Positions 1-10,493 of a DNA stretch of 64,000 nucleotides are shown piece after piece. The DNA is from Chelydra serpentina (lineage: Eukaryota; Chordata; Testudines; Chelydridae). A model generated the notes under the pieces. The model was not told the DNA's origin and made no database searches. It saw only the letters and a program-made list of their open reading frames with translations. Where the stretch lies: positions 23,020,001-23,084,000 of the forward strand of contig JBAIAC010000033.1 in NCBI GenBank assembly GCA_037349315.1, written 5' to 3'. Numbering within the stretch: the stretch's first letter is position 1; each line of letters starts with the position of its first letter. Made by a program: the position numbers and the translations under genes.

Positions 1-285
1 TAAAACAGGTACCATCTCTCCGCATGCCTGTCGCTTCAGCCCAAACTCTACACACTCTGATAGCAGATTATTTGAAGATATGCAAAAGCATTTGAGGACA
101 GAGACTTTTTTCTTCTAATAAGCATTAAAGCTTTAAAGTCTTCAGCACCTGCTCTGATCAGAAAACAGTATCTTACATGGAAATACTGTCTCTTTTTTTG
201 TTTTAAAAAAAACCCCACAGCTTTTCCTCCACTGCTGGAACTGAGAGTCTGATCCCATAGGAAAGACTCTCACAGACTTCAAGAG

Positions 286-424
286 CAGGCATGCTGGAAC
301 AATTTTTATAGTGGGGGTGCCGAGAGCCATTGAACCAAATTGTTAACCCTGGATATAATGGAAACCGCTTCAAGTCAGGGGATTCAGCAGCACCCCCCAC
401 AGCCTTAGTTCCAGAACCAATGTT
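286..424 (+). mobile_element. Short TIR element (MITE), copy 1
   Basis: This ~139-bp block reappears in reverse orientation at 8988-9119. The shared core reads AATTTTTATAGTGGGGGTGC and continues through a conserved 'GAGCCATTGAACCAA' stretch. The ends are inverted versions of GGTGCTGGAAC, imperfect in this copy, so it is probably a non-autonomous DNA transposon. No target duplication could be read here. Short ATG-initiated frames across it are shadows. Confidence 0.55.
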
Positions 425-547
425 CAAGAGGCTTTGGATTAACCTTTAAGATAGCATGTGCTTTGGTCAGCAGAATTTAGACAGCTTACATTGAAGCACA
501 GAGAATTCTGCAAAATGCTGCCCGGTCTTAAGAGCTATAAGGTCTAG

Positions 548-724
548 ATCATAGAATATCAGGGTTGGAAGGGACCTTAGTAGGTCATCTAGTCCAACCC
601 CCTGCTCAAAGCAGGACCAGTCCCCAATTTTTGCCCCAGATCCCCAAATGGCCCCCTCAAGGATTGAACTCACAACCCTGGGTTTAGCAGGCCAATGCTC
701 AAACCACTGAGCTATCCCTCCCCC
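548..724 (-). mobile_element. tRNA-derived SINE with CR1-like 3' tail
   Basis: Read on the minus strand, the element opens with a tRNA-like head. An A-box-like TAGCTCAGTGG lies at 714-704 and a B-box-like GTTGTGAGTTCAATCC at 676-661. It then runs into a tail ending in the CR1-type 'aaggtcccttccaaccct...attctatgat' terminus at about 548. A tRNA head fused to a CR1 3' end is the known layout of the tortoise Pol III/SINE, which uses the CR1 machinery to move. It is a dispersed repeat, not a functional tRNA gene. Confidence 0.8.
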
Positions 725-2440
725 GAAATATATGCCTCTCTCATAGAACTGGATATACCGATTAAAAATAAACCATTATGAAAAAGCTACCGATGGGACA
801 TATTAAGTATTAAATTATATTTATATAAGGCTTTTCATTTGAGAGGATCTCAAATCACCTCAGAAATTAGTAAATCAAATTTTTTTGCATGTTTATAGAT
901 ACACAGATATCTACAGTGGGTGGGTGTGTAATACATCCTGGCTGTGTTTATTACATGCAAAGAAAGAGCTGCAGAGAATGTGGATAAGTTCACTCATTTA
1001 AATGCTGCCCTCTCTGGAATGGAAAGCAACTGCTGTTAAACAGCACGTACCAGTGCTACACAACAGTTTTAAGGCATTGTTGAAGACGTCTGTATCTAAT
1101 TTGAACTAAAAGGAAGTTGTACATAAGCAGAAATATACTTCCCTTTTAAAAAATGTACAGTACATAGGTTTTCTAAAGTCATCTGAAATAAAAGTAGTAT
1201 AGTTTAATTAATAAAAATGATTTTATTAATAAAATCTTGCACATCCTTGACCTTGTCTATTGATATAGCCCAAAGCATCCAGAATGATCCTTATTTTTAT
1301 CATGTTAAATGCACAACAAAAATGGGGATAAAAATTAGCTTTCACTCCGGTACTAACTTTTCTGGTAACTGGCCCAGATTAGTGCCTGCTTAACAAAGTC
1401 TTCATGCTTATGTTTTAAACATTGAATACTGTATATTCAAGAGAATACTGAAGTTCAAGAGATGTGCAACTACAAATAAACATTCTATACTGACAAAATT
1501 ATTTGTTGTTAATTTTAGATGCATCTCTGCAGTGATGGGATTATCAACACACTAACAAAGGATATTTATAGTGCTTTTGAGGACCACTATCTTTTCCAGC
1601 TCTTTAGTGCCATCTTGAGTTTGTTCTATTTAACAGACTATTCCAGTACCAAATTTTCACTAGTTGCAGCATAATACATACACAAGCAATGGAAAGATAG
1701 TCCTCTCTTGCTGGCAAGCTGAAGAGAAACACAATTATTTAGCCTAGTCAAGACTGTACCAACTACAAAGAACTTTAGAAGGTGTTGATTGGGCAACAGG
1801 ATGTTGGATTAAATATGTTGTAGACAAGTACAGTGTAGTGCGTGTGAGCAGGAGCAACTTGAACTTCTTGCACTCAGTAATGAGTTCTAAACAAAATGTA
1901 ACAATAGTCAACTCTGGACTGATCAGTGAAAACATCTGCTACCTTGGCAGTGATGGTCACAAAAACAAACAAGATTTTAGGATACATACAAAAAGGCTAA
2001 TACATTGAAAATACCATAATTCCATTATACAAATAAATAGATGCCACGTGGTTGCATAAATGTCCTTTATGGAGATTTTACCCCTTCCTCTGAAGCAACT
2101 GGGTTAGAGTTAGGGTTCTCCACTGTTGGAGAAAAGAGTAGATCATTGGACTGATCAGGCATTGCAATTCCTATGCTCCTAATTATTTATTAAATAAAAT
2201 CCATGCATTTCAAAGACACTTGTGGAATATGACTACAGAAACCATGGTGCCTGAGGTATTACAACCATGCATTCAGTATTTAAGCTGAAGCTTATATGAG
2301 TAGTTTTAAACAACCTCCTTCTTCTCCCCCAAATTTTCCGTATTTCTGCTTATAGAATTTTAGCTTAGAATTGTTCTCTTCCTTTTCCTTTCTATTGTTT
2401 TATTTCCTGCTCTCTTCCAGAAATGTTCAGTCACTATTTA
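725..2440. other. Gene-free AT-rich stretch
   Basis: No open frame with recognisable content, no splice-bounded exon and no clear repeat boundary was seen. The short ATG frames here have no coding character. Confidence 0.5.
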
Positions 2441-2445
2441 GTGCT

Positions 2446-3369
2446 TGTAGTGAGGCAGAGTGGCCTCCCTCTTCCAGGGTGAGCGAGGGTCCACTCTGCT
2501 TGGTGGGCGGAGCCTAGGTTGCCCTGCCCCCCTCGTTGGAAGTATAGGGGTGTGTCCAGAACTATAAAAGGCTGGCCCTGCAGCCCAGTGGGGGCAGAAC
2601 CTGCAGAGGAGGAGGACGCTCGGCCTGTTCTGCAGTAGCCCGGAGGGGACCATACGCCTGGCTGTGCCCAAGCCCTGGACACTGATGAGGACTGGCCTGG
2701 AGTGCCCGCCACTGTGTACCCTGAGGAGCCAGACGAGGTCTGGAGGTCAGAGGTACCAACCCCTGGGGAGGCAGGAAGTAGCGCAGGGGCAGCCACCATG
2801 ACGCCGACTGCAAAGCCAGGTGCAGCTGAGTTGGCGTGTTGCAGCTGGATCCCCGCCGATGCAGGGGCAGCCAATCCTGCCCCTGCTAGGGCCCTGGGCT
2901 GGGACGCGGTGGAGTAGGGTGGGCCCGAGTCCCCCTGCCTACCCCAGTGGAGGGGCCAACTCCTGCCTGGCACTGAAAAGCTCCTGCTGTGAAGAAGGCG
3001 CCCCTCTTCCCAGGCACCCACCTAAGACTGTATTGTTTGCTGGCTGCCGGAGCCCCTTCAAGCCCAGGCCCCAGCCTACCTATAGACTGTTGTTTGCTGG
3101 CTGCCTGAGCCCCGCCCAGGCTAAAGCCAGCCCTGAGACTCTTTGGTTATGGACTGCCTGAACCTCCTCAAGCCCAGGTCCCAGCCCACTTGTAGCCTCG
3201 GTTTAAGCAACGACAGTTTTAGTCGCCCAGATCGGGCTAACCCCTGATGGGGACAGTGTGTTGCCCTGCCCCATTGGGGGCTCTAGACTGTCCTGCGGAC
3301 TCTGGTCCTGGCCAAACAGGACTGGACCGAGTAGCCTCCCTCCTCCGGGGTGAGTGAGGGTTCACTACA
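2446..3369 (+). repeat. 5' LTR of the gypsy-type element
   Basis: The LTR is about 924 bp, starts TGTAGTGAGG and ends TTCACTACA. A TATA-like 'ctataaaag' lies at about 2561. Near 3020-3190 it contains about three diverged tandem copies of a ~60-bp unit with the core 'CTGCC(T/G)GAGCC...CAAGCCCAGG'. Two bases after the LTR, TGGTGGAGAATGC (from 3372) is placed as a tRNA primer-binding site would be. The long minus-strand frame across this LTR is a by-product of its GC-rich composition. Confidence 0.75.
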
Positions 3370-3469
3370 CGTGGTGGAGAATGCAGGCATCGTCCCCTCC
3401 CCTGAGATAAGGGGACGAGCTGACTGTCAAGTGGTATAGAAGCCTCCACCCTTCCTAGGTACGCAGAGG

Positions 3470-4226
3470 ATGGAGGTTGAAAGGCTGATTAAATGGCTTG
3501 CCAAAAGCCGCCAGCAGCAGCAGCAGCAACAACAGCTGCTGCAACAACTCGGCAGTCAACAGCAGCAGCTGATTCGGGAGTTGGGGCCCAGAACCATGAG
3601 CAACAACAGCAATGCCTGCTGCTGCTCGTGGCCCTTTGGCCGAGCCCAGGGCCTCCCAACAACAGTGGGGTCACAGGACCCCCAGATCCCATCGTACCCG
3701 TGCGATGACCCCGAGACCGTTCTAATCACCTTTGAGAGAGTTGCGTCCGCTGCTAAGTGGCCGTCGGCCCAATGGGCCACTTTACAGGCACTGTATCTAA
3801 CGGGCCCGACCCAAACCACCTATAGGGTGCTTCCCGTGGCCGAAGCCCATGACTACGAGCAGCTGAAGGCCGCGATCCTCGATGCCCTGGAAATCACCCC
3901 AGATGTTCCGGCGGCGGCTACACGAGAAGACATACACTCCAGGAGCTCGTCCCCGAGTGATAGCCCAGCAGGTGAGAGAGGCATGCTGGCGATGGCTACA
4001 GCCAGAAAAGCGTACAGGGGCCGAGGTAGCGGAACAAGTGACGCTAGAACACTTTTTACATATCCTTCCAGCTCGTGGAAGGACATGGGTCATGCGCCAC
4101 CGGCCGGCGACACTGAGCAAGGCCGTTGCCCTTATAGAGGACTTTCTGGTGGCAGAGACCCCTGTAGGACTAGGGCCCTGTCCTCCAACCGTCGTGCCGG
4201 TCAATTCTCATGAGGAAAAGACCTGA
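3470..4226 (+). pseudogene. gag polyprotein remnant: poly-Gln coiled region plus SCAN-like capsid domain
   Basis: A frame starts at ATG 3470, about 100 bp after the 5' LTR. It has a basic N-terminus, then a Gln/Leu-rich stretch encoded at about 3510-3580, then a capsid-like region (about 3690-3900). The homology then moves to another frame (3882-4226). There it reads as a SCAN-like helical domain: FRRRL, a W..LQPE segment, E(Q)[11 protein letters not shown], and a final AVALIEDFL helix. In vertebrates the SCAN domain of zinc-finger proteins is thought to derive from gypsy-family (Gmr1-like) capsids, which fits this position. The frame change and the stop at 4224-4226 mark it as broken. No function is expected for the host. 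The parent element's gag would package its RNA. Confidence 0.75.
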
Positions 4227-4406
4227 GGCCAGAGGAGCGAGCCCTGACCTGCCCTAAGACCCTCAGAGGGACGGGAAGTCGGCAAGGCTCGACAAATGCC
4301 CCAGAGGTAGTGGGGCCCTCTGATAAATGCCTCCACCGGGGGGAGACTCCAGGCCACAAAGGCACTCGCCCCATCGCCTACTGCGTCGGACCAGCCCCGG
4401 CGACCT

Positions 4407-4643
4407 GAACTCGGCCCCTGTTTTACCTGTGGCCGCTTCGTACACCTCCATCGAGAGTGCCCAATGATGGACTGCCGTTTTGGGGAGGTCTGCTCGGGAG
4501 AGGCCTGGGCCCATAAGCAGCCCTCGGGTAAGCTGACTATCCCCATTATGGTGAATGGAGCCCCCATGTTGGCGCGTATTGATTCAGGGTGTGGTCAAAC
4601 GCTTGTCCGCCAGGGTCTTGCCCCACTCCCCAACCCGCCACTA
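4407..4643 (+). pseudogene. gag zinc knuckle and aspartic-protease start (remnant)
   Basis: This lies in the same frame as the SCAN-like segment but after an in-frame stop. A CCHC zinc knuckle (C-x2-C-x4-H-x4-C) is encoded at 4419-4460. It is followed by a retropepsin-like segment with the D-S-G active-site triplet (ARIDSGCGQTLV, about 4575-4610). The frame then runs into 3' LTR sequence, so the protease is cut off early and no reverse transcriptase follows. Confidence 0.75.
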
Positions 4644-4876
4644 GGTTGTTTGGTTCCGGGCTCCCTGAGCCTCCTCAAGCCCAGGCCCCAGCCCACTTGT
4701 AGCCTCCGTTTAAGCGACGACAGTTTCAGTCGCCCAGATGGGGCTAACCCCTGACAGGGATGCTGTGTTGCCCCGCCCCATTGGGGGCTCTAGACTGTCC
4801 TGCAGACTCTGATCCTGGCCAAACAGGACTGGACTGAGTGGCCTCCCTCCTCCAGGGTGAGCGAGGGTTCACTACA
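4644..4876 (+). repeat. 3' LTR, 5'-truncated
   Basis: This matches the last ~230 bp of the 5' LTR (about 3138-3369), with scattered substitutions and the same ending ACTACA. It starts in mid-LTR directly after protease sequence, which marks the deletion junction near 4644. Confidence 0.85.
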
Positions 4877-4881
4877 GTGCT

Positions 4882-6884
4882 CAATGGATTTTGTGAGTAA
4901 TCAGTTCCCTGGGCAGCAGTAATATGATTATAAGGCCATCATTACCACTAAAATGATCAATGGTATCTTCCGCTATCCTTAACTGCCAGAGATATGCTAC
5001 AAAGATCTTACTGAGTGCTGTGCCTCGAATAAAAATTCTCGGTCTGAAACCCACTTGATATTATGGCAATCTCCACTAAAGAAGCAAAGTGCAATATGGA
5101 ATGCATGCTTATGCTGTCTTCCCATATTTATGTATAATATAATGGCAACTTCTAGTGCTTCTCTTCCCCCACTGCCCCCCCTCTTTTAGGCTCCATTTAC
5201 ACTCTCTGCACATGGCAGTAATTCACCACCAGTGCAGCTCCACCAGAGAGCTAGATAAAACAGTAGTGGGCACATTTGGGCCAGATTCTTTGCCTTGCTT
5301 TGTCTTTTTTGTACTTCTCTGGTGGCAAAAAGAGGGTGGGATGGGACTGCTGGGTCCCTCCCCCTCAATGCCAAGAATACCTCCCTGACGTGGAGGGCTC
5401 CACAGTGCTTGATGTAGAGCCACTGTGTGGAGTTCCTACACCACCCTGTCTTTCCCCCCGCTCCCTCCACTGTAGGGGAGGTGTTGGCTTGAGTCCGGAG
5501 TGAGTGCTCTGTCATATAGACACCACCCTATGTCGGGGACAGTGCAACTGCACTGCATCAGCCTTCGAAGGCACTGTACCTCAGGCAGGAACATTACCTC
5601 CCAGAGCTACCAGCGCAAAGGAAGAATGTATCTACTGCACTTAATGGGGCGCATGCATGTAGCTCCTATCCACGGCTGAGGAACTAGCTCCTCCCCGCAT
5701 CTTTTGGCGTGGTTTGTGGCACTAGTCCTGTGCCGTAAAGGCTCATCTCGGGGCTTATGTTGTCTCCCCCACCTCTGCACATCCCCAGAGGGGCTGATCA
5801 CTTTCTAGCCTGAGATGAGCTTCTCCAAACGAAGATGTTAATTTTGTAATCGCTGGAGTCTGTTAGTTCATCTGACTGTTGGTGAGAAATGATCTAGCAT
5901 AGAAATGCATTGGAGGTGCCCATTAAATCCACATTCAGAATTGATGGAGGTGACCTTTTCAAATGACATTCTCAGAAGTGGTCATCTCTGGAAGGTGGTA
6001 TATCGGGGTTTGAGATCACAGCACTGCCTTTCGTATGTAGTTCCGGACACTATCACATCTGGGGGCAGGGGAATTCTTTTGGAAATGATATGGTGCTGCA
6101 CCGCAATTTCACAATAGTAACCTTTCCACATACTGCCAATGTCGGAGCATAACGCAGTTTGTCAAACAAGTTCATTTAATCTCATCCTCTGTTCGTGGTG
6201 CCAATTTGTGTGCCTGAAGCAATGGCCTTTTGTTTCTTTCCAAAAAACTTTCAGCAATTTTGAAGATTACTTTGGTGTTACAGTTGGGGCCAGTTTGTTT
6301 TTACTTGGTTTACATTCCCCAATAACTATTAGCAGAAATTCATATGGATACTATAAATCATTTCCAGCTAGTCTGTAGGTTCCTTGTTATTGCAAACTTA
6401 TGTGTATCAAGGAACCATTGCACTATTTAAACTGTGTAGTGTAGAGAGGATGGAACAGGCAACTACTATCCAAATCTAGCTAAGCAAATAAGGTGGTGAA
6501 GACAGCCAAACAGGCATCATTGTATTGTCTGGGACAACTTAGAAAGAAGGAGCAAAAGGAGAGAACCACTTTCTGGGCATTGCCAGCAGGTGGGCAGGGC
6601 AAAGGTGAGGCAACAGTTAATAGAAGTCAAACTGCCAGGGTTAGAGATGTATGGGAAGTAGTGGGAAGGGACTGTTCTGGTGCGCCGGTACAAGGAGATC
6701 TGTAGGATTTCCCTGGAATTTCAGGACATTGTATGGTTGGACATCCACAACTCCCATCTCTTCTGTAGGCCTGCAAACTTATTTCTTTTTGAAGGGATGA
6801 TGACTCTGTGTAGCTCACCACATCAAGTTTACCAAATCACTTTCCCCTCTCACGTTTTTTTTCCATGTGAGGGATCATGGAATC
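4882..6884. other. Gene-free stretch
   Basis: Mixed composition with no recognisable exon or repeat edge. Frames such as the one near 5186-5515 (minus strand) lack any family resemblance. Confidence 0.45.
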
Positions 6885-7200
6885 AAAAATTATAGGGTGA
6901 GGAGAGATCTTGAGAGGTCATCTGGTCCACCCCCTGCACTGAAGCAGGACCAAGTAAACGTGCACCATCCCTGACGGGTGTTTGTCTAAACTGTTCTTAA
7001 AAACCTCCAGTTGTGGAAATACTCCAGCTAAGGCCTCACCAATGCCGAGTAGAATGGACCAATTACTTCCCATGGCTTACATATGATACTTCTGGTTAAC
7101 ACGCCCCAGAATGATATTTGCCTTTTTTGCAACTTCATCATACTGTTGGCTCACATTCAATTTGTAATCCACTCAGATCCTTTAGCTCATAGAAATTAGG
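6885..7200 (-). mobile_element. CR1 LINE 3' fragment
   Basis: Read on the minus strand this is the last part of a CR1. It contains diverged C-terminal ORF2 sequence, then the typical 3' terminus (AGATGACCTCTCAAGATCTC at about 6923-6904, then an 'atgat'-type end near 6887). Many indels and stops indicate an old copy. The element directly to the right is a separate CR1 in the same orientation. Confidence 0.75.
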
Positions 7201-7741
7201 AATGAGGAAAGACCCATTACATGTTTTAGGCCACTCCTTGCCAATTCAGGATTATTCCCTTAAGTATATTCCCTAGGCCAAGTGGGACATCCACTACTGC
7301 CTTTAAAAGACACATCTTTAGAATTCATATAGATGTACATAAGAACAGCCATACTGGGTCAGACCAATGGTCCATCTAGCACAGTATCGTGTCTTCTGAC
7401 AGTGACCAGTGCCAGATGCTTCAGAGGGAATGAACGGAACAGGGCAATTATCAAGTGATCAGTTCCCAGTCATCCACTCCCAGCTTCTGGAAGTTAGAAG
7501 CTTAGGACACCTAGAGCACAGGGTTGCGTCTCTGACCATCTTGGTTAAAAGCCATTGGTGGACCTATTCTCCATGAACGTATCTAATTCTTTTTTGAACC
7601 GTTATTCTTTTGGCCTTCACAAAATCCTGTGGCATGAGTTACACAGGTTGAGTGTATGATGTGAAGTAGGGGCTATTTACCTTTCTCCATTCTGAAAACT
7701 GATCCTTTATTCTGTGTTGACTCTTCCCCCAACAAATCATG

Positions 7742-8116
7742 TTAATCTATGAGTCTGATAATTCTGTTCTTTACTATAGTTTCAACCAATTTGCCTGATA
7801 CTGAAGTTAGGTTTACTTGTCTATGATTGCCAGGATCTCCTCTGGAGCCTTTTTTAAATATTGGCATCATATTAACTATCCTCCAGTCATCTGGTACAGA
7901 CACTGACTTGAATGATAGGTTATATACCACAATTAGTAGTGCTGTAATTTCATATTTAAGTTCCCTCACAACTCTTGCATGAATACCACCTGGTTCTCCT
8001 GACTTATTACTGTTTACTTTATCAATTTGTTCCAAAACCTCTTTTATTGACACCTCAATCTGGGACAGGGCCTTAGATTTGTCACCTAAAAAGAATGGCT
8101 CAAGTGTGGGAATCAC
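7742..8116 (-). pseudogene. CR1 reverse-transcriptase N-terminal fragment
   Basis: An uninterrupted frame of 124 residues resembles the start of the CR1 reverse transcriptase. Visible landmarks are the SGEPGGIHARVVREL region, VPDDWRIVNMMPIFKKG, and the 'NHRQVNLTSVSGKLVE' segment. The catalytic aspartates lie further downstream in intact elements and are deleted here. Being inside a 5'-truncated LINE, it is not an independent gene. Confidence 0.8.
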
Positions 8117-8587
8117 ATCCCCTGTGATGAAAATAACTCCTTTAGCTTGTCCGCAGTGGCCTTGTCCTCCTTGAGTGCTCCCTTTAGCATCTCGATCGTC
8201 CAGTGGCCCGACTGATTCTTTGTCAGGCTTACTGCTTCTGATGTACTTTAAAAAATTGCTGTTAACTTTTGTGTCTTTTGCTAGTTGCTCTTCAAATTCT
8301 TTTTGGCCTGCCTAATTATACTTTTACACTTCACATGCCAGAGTTTATGCTCCTTTCTATTTTCCTCACTAGGATTTGACTTCCAATTTTTAAAGGATGC
8401 CTTTTTGCCTCTAACCACTTCTTTTATTCTGTTTAGCCATGTTTTTTTGGTCCTCTAACTCTGCTTTTTTAATCTGGAATATACCTTTAATTTGAGCCTC
8501 CATTATGCTGTTTTTTAAAAGTTTCCCTCTGGCTTGCAAGCATTTCACTCTTGTGGCTACCTTTTAATTTCCATTTAACTAGCTTCT

Positions 8588-8947
8588 TCATTTTTGTGTA
8601 GTTCCCCTTTCTGAAGTTAATGCTACTGTGGTGGGCTTCTTTGGTATTTTCCCGCCAACAAGAATGTTAAATTTAGTTACATTATAGTCGCTATTACCAA
8701 GCAGTTCAGCTATATTCACCTCTTGCACTATATCCTGTCCTTCACTTAGGACTAAATCAAGAATTGCCTCTCCTCTTGTGGGTTCCAGGACTAGCCTCTC
8801 CAAGAAGCAATCATTAATGGTGTCTAGAAACTTTATCTCTGCATCCCGTCCTGAGGTGACACGTACCCAGTCAATATGGGAATAGTTGAAATCCCCCATT
8901 TTTATTGAGTTTTCTATTTTTATAGCCTCTCTAATCTCCCAGAGCAT
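8588..8947 (-). pseudogene. CR1 apurinic-type endonuclease C-terminal fragment
   Basis: A frame of 119 residues covers the second half of the LINE endonuclease domain. It has the GDFN motif, then an EPTRG...LDLVLS block and the LGNSD(H) motif, in which the catalytic His is replaced by Tyr (SDY). That change would be expected to abolish nicking. It sits upstream of the reverse-transcriptase fragment in the same element. Confidence 0.8.
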
Positions 8948-8987
8948 TTCACAATCATGATCACCATCTTAGTCAGGTGGTTGGCAT

Positions 8988-9119
8988 AGGTGCTGGAAGT
9001 AGAGGTACAGGGGGTGCAGCAACACCTCCTCACTTGAAGTACTTTCCATCATATACAGGGTTTACAGCTTGGTTCAATGGCTCGCAGCACCCCCACTATA
9101 AAAATTGTTCCAAGCACCT
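8988..9119 (-). mobile_element. Short TIR element (MITE), copy 2
   Basis: This is a 132-bp block with inverted ends AGGTGCTGGAA and TTCCAAGCACCT. It matches the copy at 286-424 in the opposite orientation. It is probably a non-autonomous DNA transposon of unknown superfamily. Target duplications are not clear. Confidence 0.6.
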
Positions 9120-9138
9120 CTTGTGATTGGTAGTATAT

Positions 9139-9366
9139 TCCTGCTGCAATGGTTCTCAAACTTTTGTACTGGGAACCCCTTTCATACAGCAAGCCTCTGA
9201 GTGCGACCCCCCGCTTATACATTAAAAACACTTTTTTACATTTAACATTATTATAAATGCTGGAGGTGAAGCGGAGTTTGGGGGCAGAGGCTGCCAGCTA
9301 GCGACACCCCCCCCCCCAATAACCTGAGGGGTCATGACCCCCAGTTTGAGAATCCCTGTCCTACTG
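9139..9366 (-). mobile_element. hAT-like MITE, copy 1
   Basis: A 212-bp element (9147-9358) with inverted ends CAATGGTTCTCAAAC and CAGTTTGAGAATCCCTG. It is flanked by 8-bp direct repeats TCCTGCTG (9139-9146) and TCCTACTG (9359-9366), a near-perfect hAT-size duplication. Its interior is the reverse complement of the copy at 22616-22808. It carries a poly-C run near 9307. Confidence 0.8.
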
Positions 9367-10213
9367 TTATATTCTTATTGTCCAAGCATGGAAAAATGTG
9401 GTATACATTTATTTTTTGACATGGCCATAGCCCAATTTTAATTGTCTCTTGCAATCAATTTTAAAAAAATTGCACCTAGTTTAAGACCTTGTTAGCCAAG
9501 TTTTATCCAAGGCAAACTTTTAATGCCATATTATACTACCCAGAGAATAGGAGTTTACAATGGAAACATTGACCACCTCTGCACTGTGAATGGCATTACT
9601 ATAATGTAATTACTTTTCCTTTCTGCCACAAGGTGTGAAATGTTAGGTATATACCTTATGAGAGCACAAGCTATCATACCACAGTACTGTTTCAATCGGT
9701 GGTAAATGAATTCATTCACTATCCAATTACATTCTGAGAGTGTTTGCTTTAACAGGCTGACTACTTTGCTGATTGATCAGCTAATCACTACAAACACATT
9801 TGGCCTCGGCTCGGAGACTGTTGGGTCCTGAGCCGCATGCTGGGACTAATAGTACTGAAAAACCTGACATAATTCTGCATAATGAAATTAGTGCAGTCCT
9901 GACACACAGAGCTGGGGACAAGTTGGAACAAATGTTTGTTTGTCCAAGGTCATGTGTGTCTCCCCACACACAAGAAAAGTTCAATATTCTTATGAATATT
10001 TCATAGTGCCCTTGCCTAATAATTGTAAATGAAAACACATGACAGGATGGAAAAGTCAATTTTCATACAAACAGAACAGTCTTGCAAAATTTTACTTGTG
10101 CACTGACTCGGAGGGAGGGTTTTGTTTTGTTTTTGATTGGGTGAGTAAAGCATATTTTGAATGCAAGCTAGTAGGCATTGTGCTTTGACTGGTATATTTT
10201 CCACAGATTGAAG
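9367..10213. other. Gene-free stretch
   Basis: Unique-looking sequence with no exon or repeat that I can support. Confidence 0.45.
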
Positions 10214-10493
10214 AATGGCTTTGTGGTAAGGCACTGAGCTGTGACTGAAGAAATCTGAGCTCAGTTCCTGGCTGTGGCACAGATTTCCTCTGGGATCTTG
10301 GGCAAATCACTTCAGTGTCCCACCTGTAAACTGGAGATAGATAAAGGATGAGAAAAAGCAGCATGTCTGTCTCGCTTATTTAAATTGTAAGCTCTTCAGG
10401 GCAGGGAGGTTTTTTTACTAGATGTTTGTTTGGTGCCTAACACAATGGGGGCCTTTGTCTCATTTGGGGCTGCTGGTTGCTACTGCAATATAA
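10214..10493 (+). mobile_element. MIR/CORE-SINE-like repeat with conserved 3' tail
   Basis: A degenerate tRNA-like head is followed by a 'CTTGGGCAAATCACTTCAGT' segment and 'acctgtaaactgga'. A tail then reads 'TAAGCTCTTCAGGGCAGGG' and 'CCTAACACAATGGGGGCC'. This order is typical of old amniote CORE-SINEs. The same tail occurs alone at 26907-26990. Confidence 0.7.

Larger units (their letters stand above)
2441..4881 (+). mobile_element. Ty3/gypsy-type LTR retrotransposon, SCAN-like gag, internally deleted
   Basis: The element has a full 5' LTR, a leader, a gag remnant, a zinc knuckle and a protease start. It then jumps directly into the second half of a 3' LTR. It is bounded by the 5-bp target duplication GTGCT (2441-2445 and 4877-4881), and both LTR ends read TG...CA (TGTAGTGAGG... 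and ...TTCACTACA). Reverse transcriptase, RNase H, integrase and the first part of the 3' LTR are missing, so it is not autonomous. The matching target duplication shows that this is one insertion, deleted afterwards or copied from a deleted template. GC content is far above that of the flanks. Confidence 0.85.
7330..8985 (-). mobile_element. CR1 LINE with endonuclease and reverse-transcriptase remnants, internally deleted
   Basis: In minus-strand order the sequence has an AP-endonuclease C-terminus (about 8947-8588), a linker, the N-terminal part of reverse transcriptase (about 8116-7742), and then ORF2 C-terminal and 3' UTR sequence (about 7690-7330). The 3' end carries the recognisable phrase 'GACCATTGGTCTGACCCAGT'. 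The central reverse-transcriptase region that should hold the YADD/FADD catalytic motif is missing, so this copy is dead. Confidence 0.8.

Noticed and set aside
661..714. Possible functional tRNA gene
   Set aside because: A- and B-box-like sequences belong to a SINE head. The cloverleaf is not maintained and the tail is CR1-type.
2434..3021. 195-codon minus-strand frame
   Set aside because: It lies across a GC-rich LTR whose orientation is plus. It has Pro/Ser/Gly-rich compositional translation and no domain.
3489..4204. Several overlapping frames on both strands in the gag region
   Set aside because: They are shadows of the gag gene, caused by CAG/CTG-rich and GC-rich composition.
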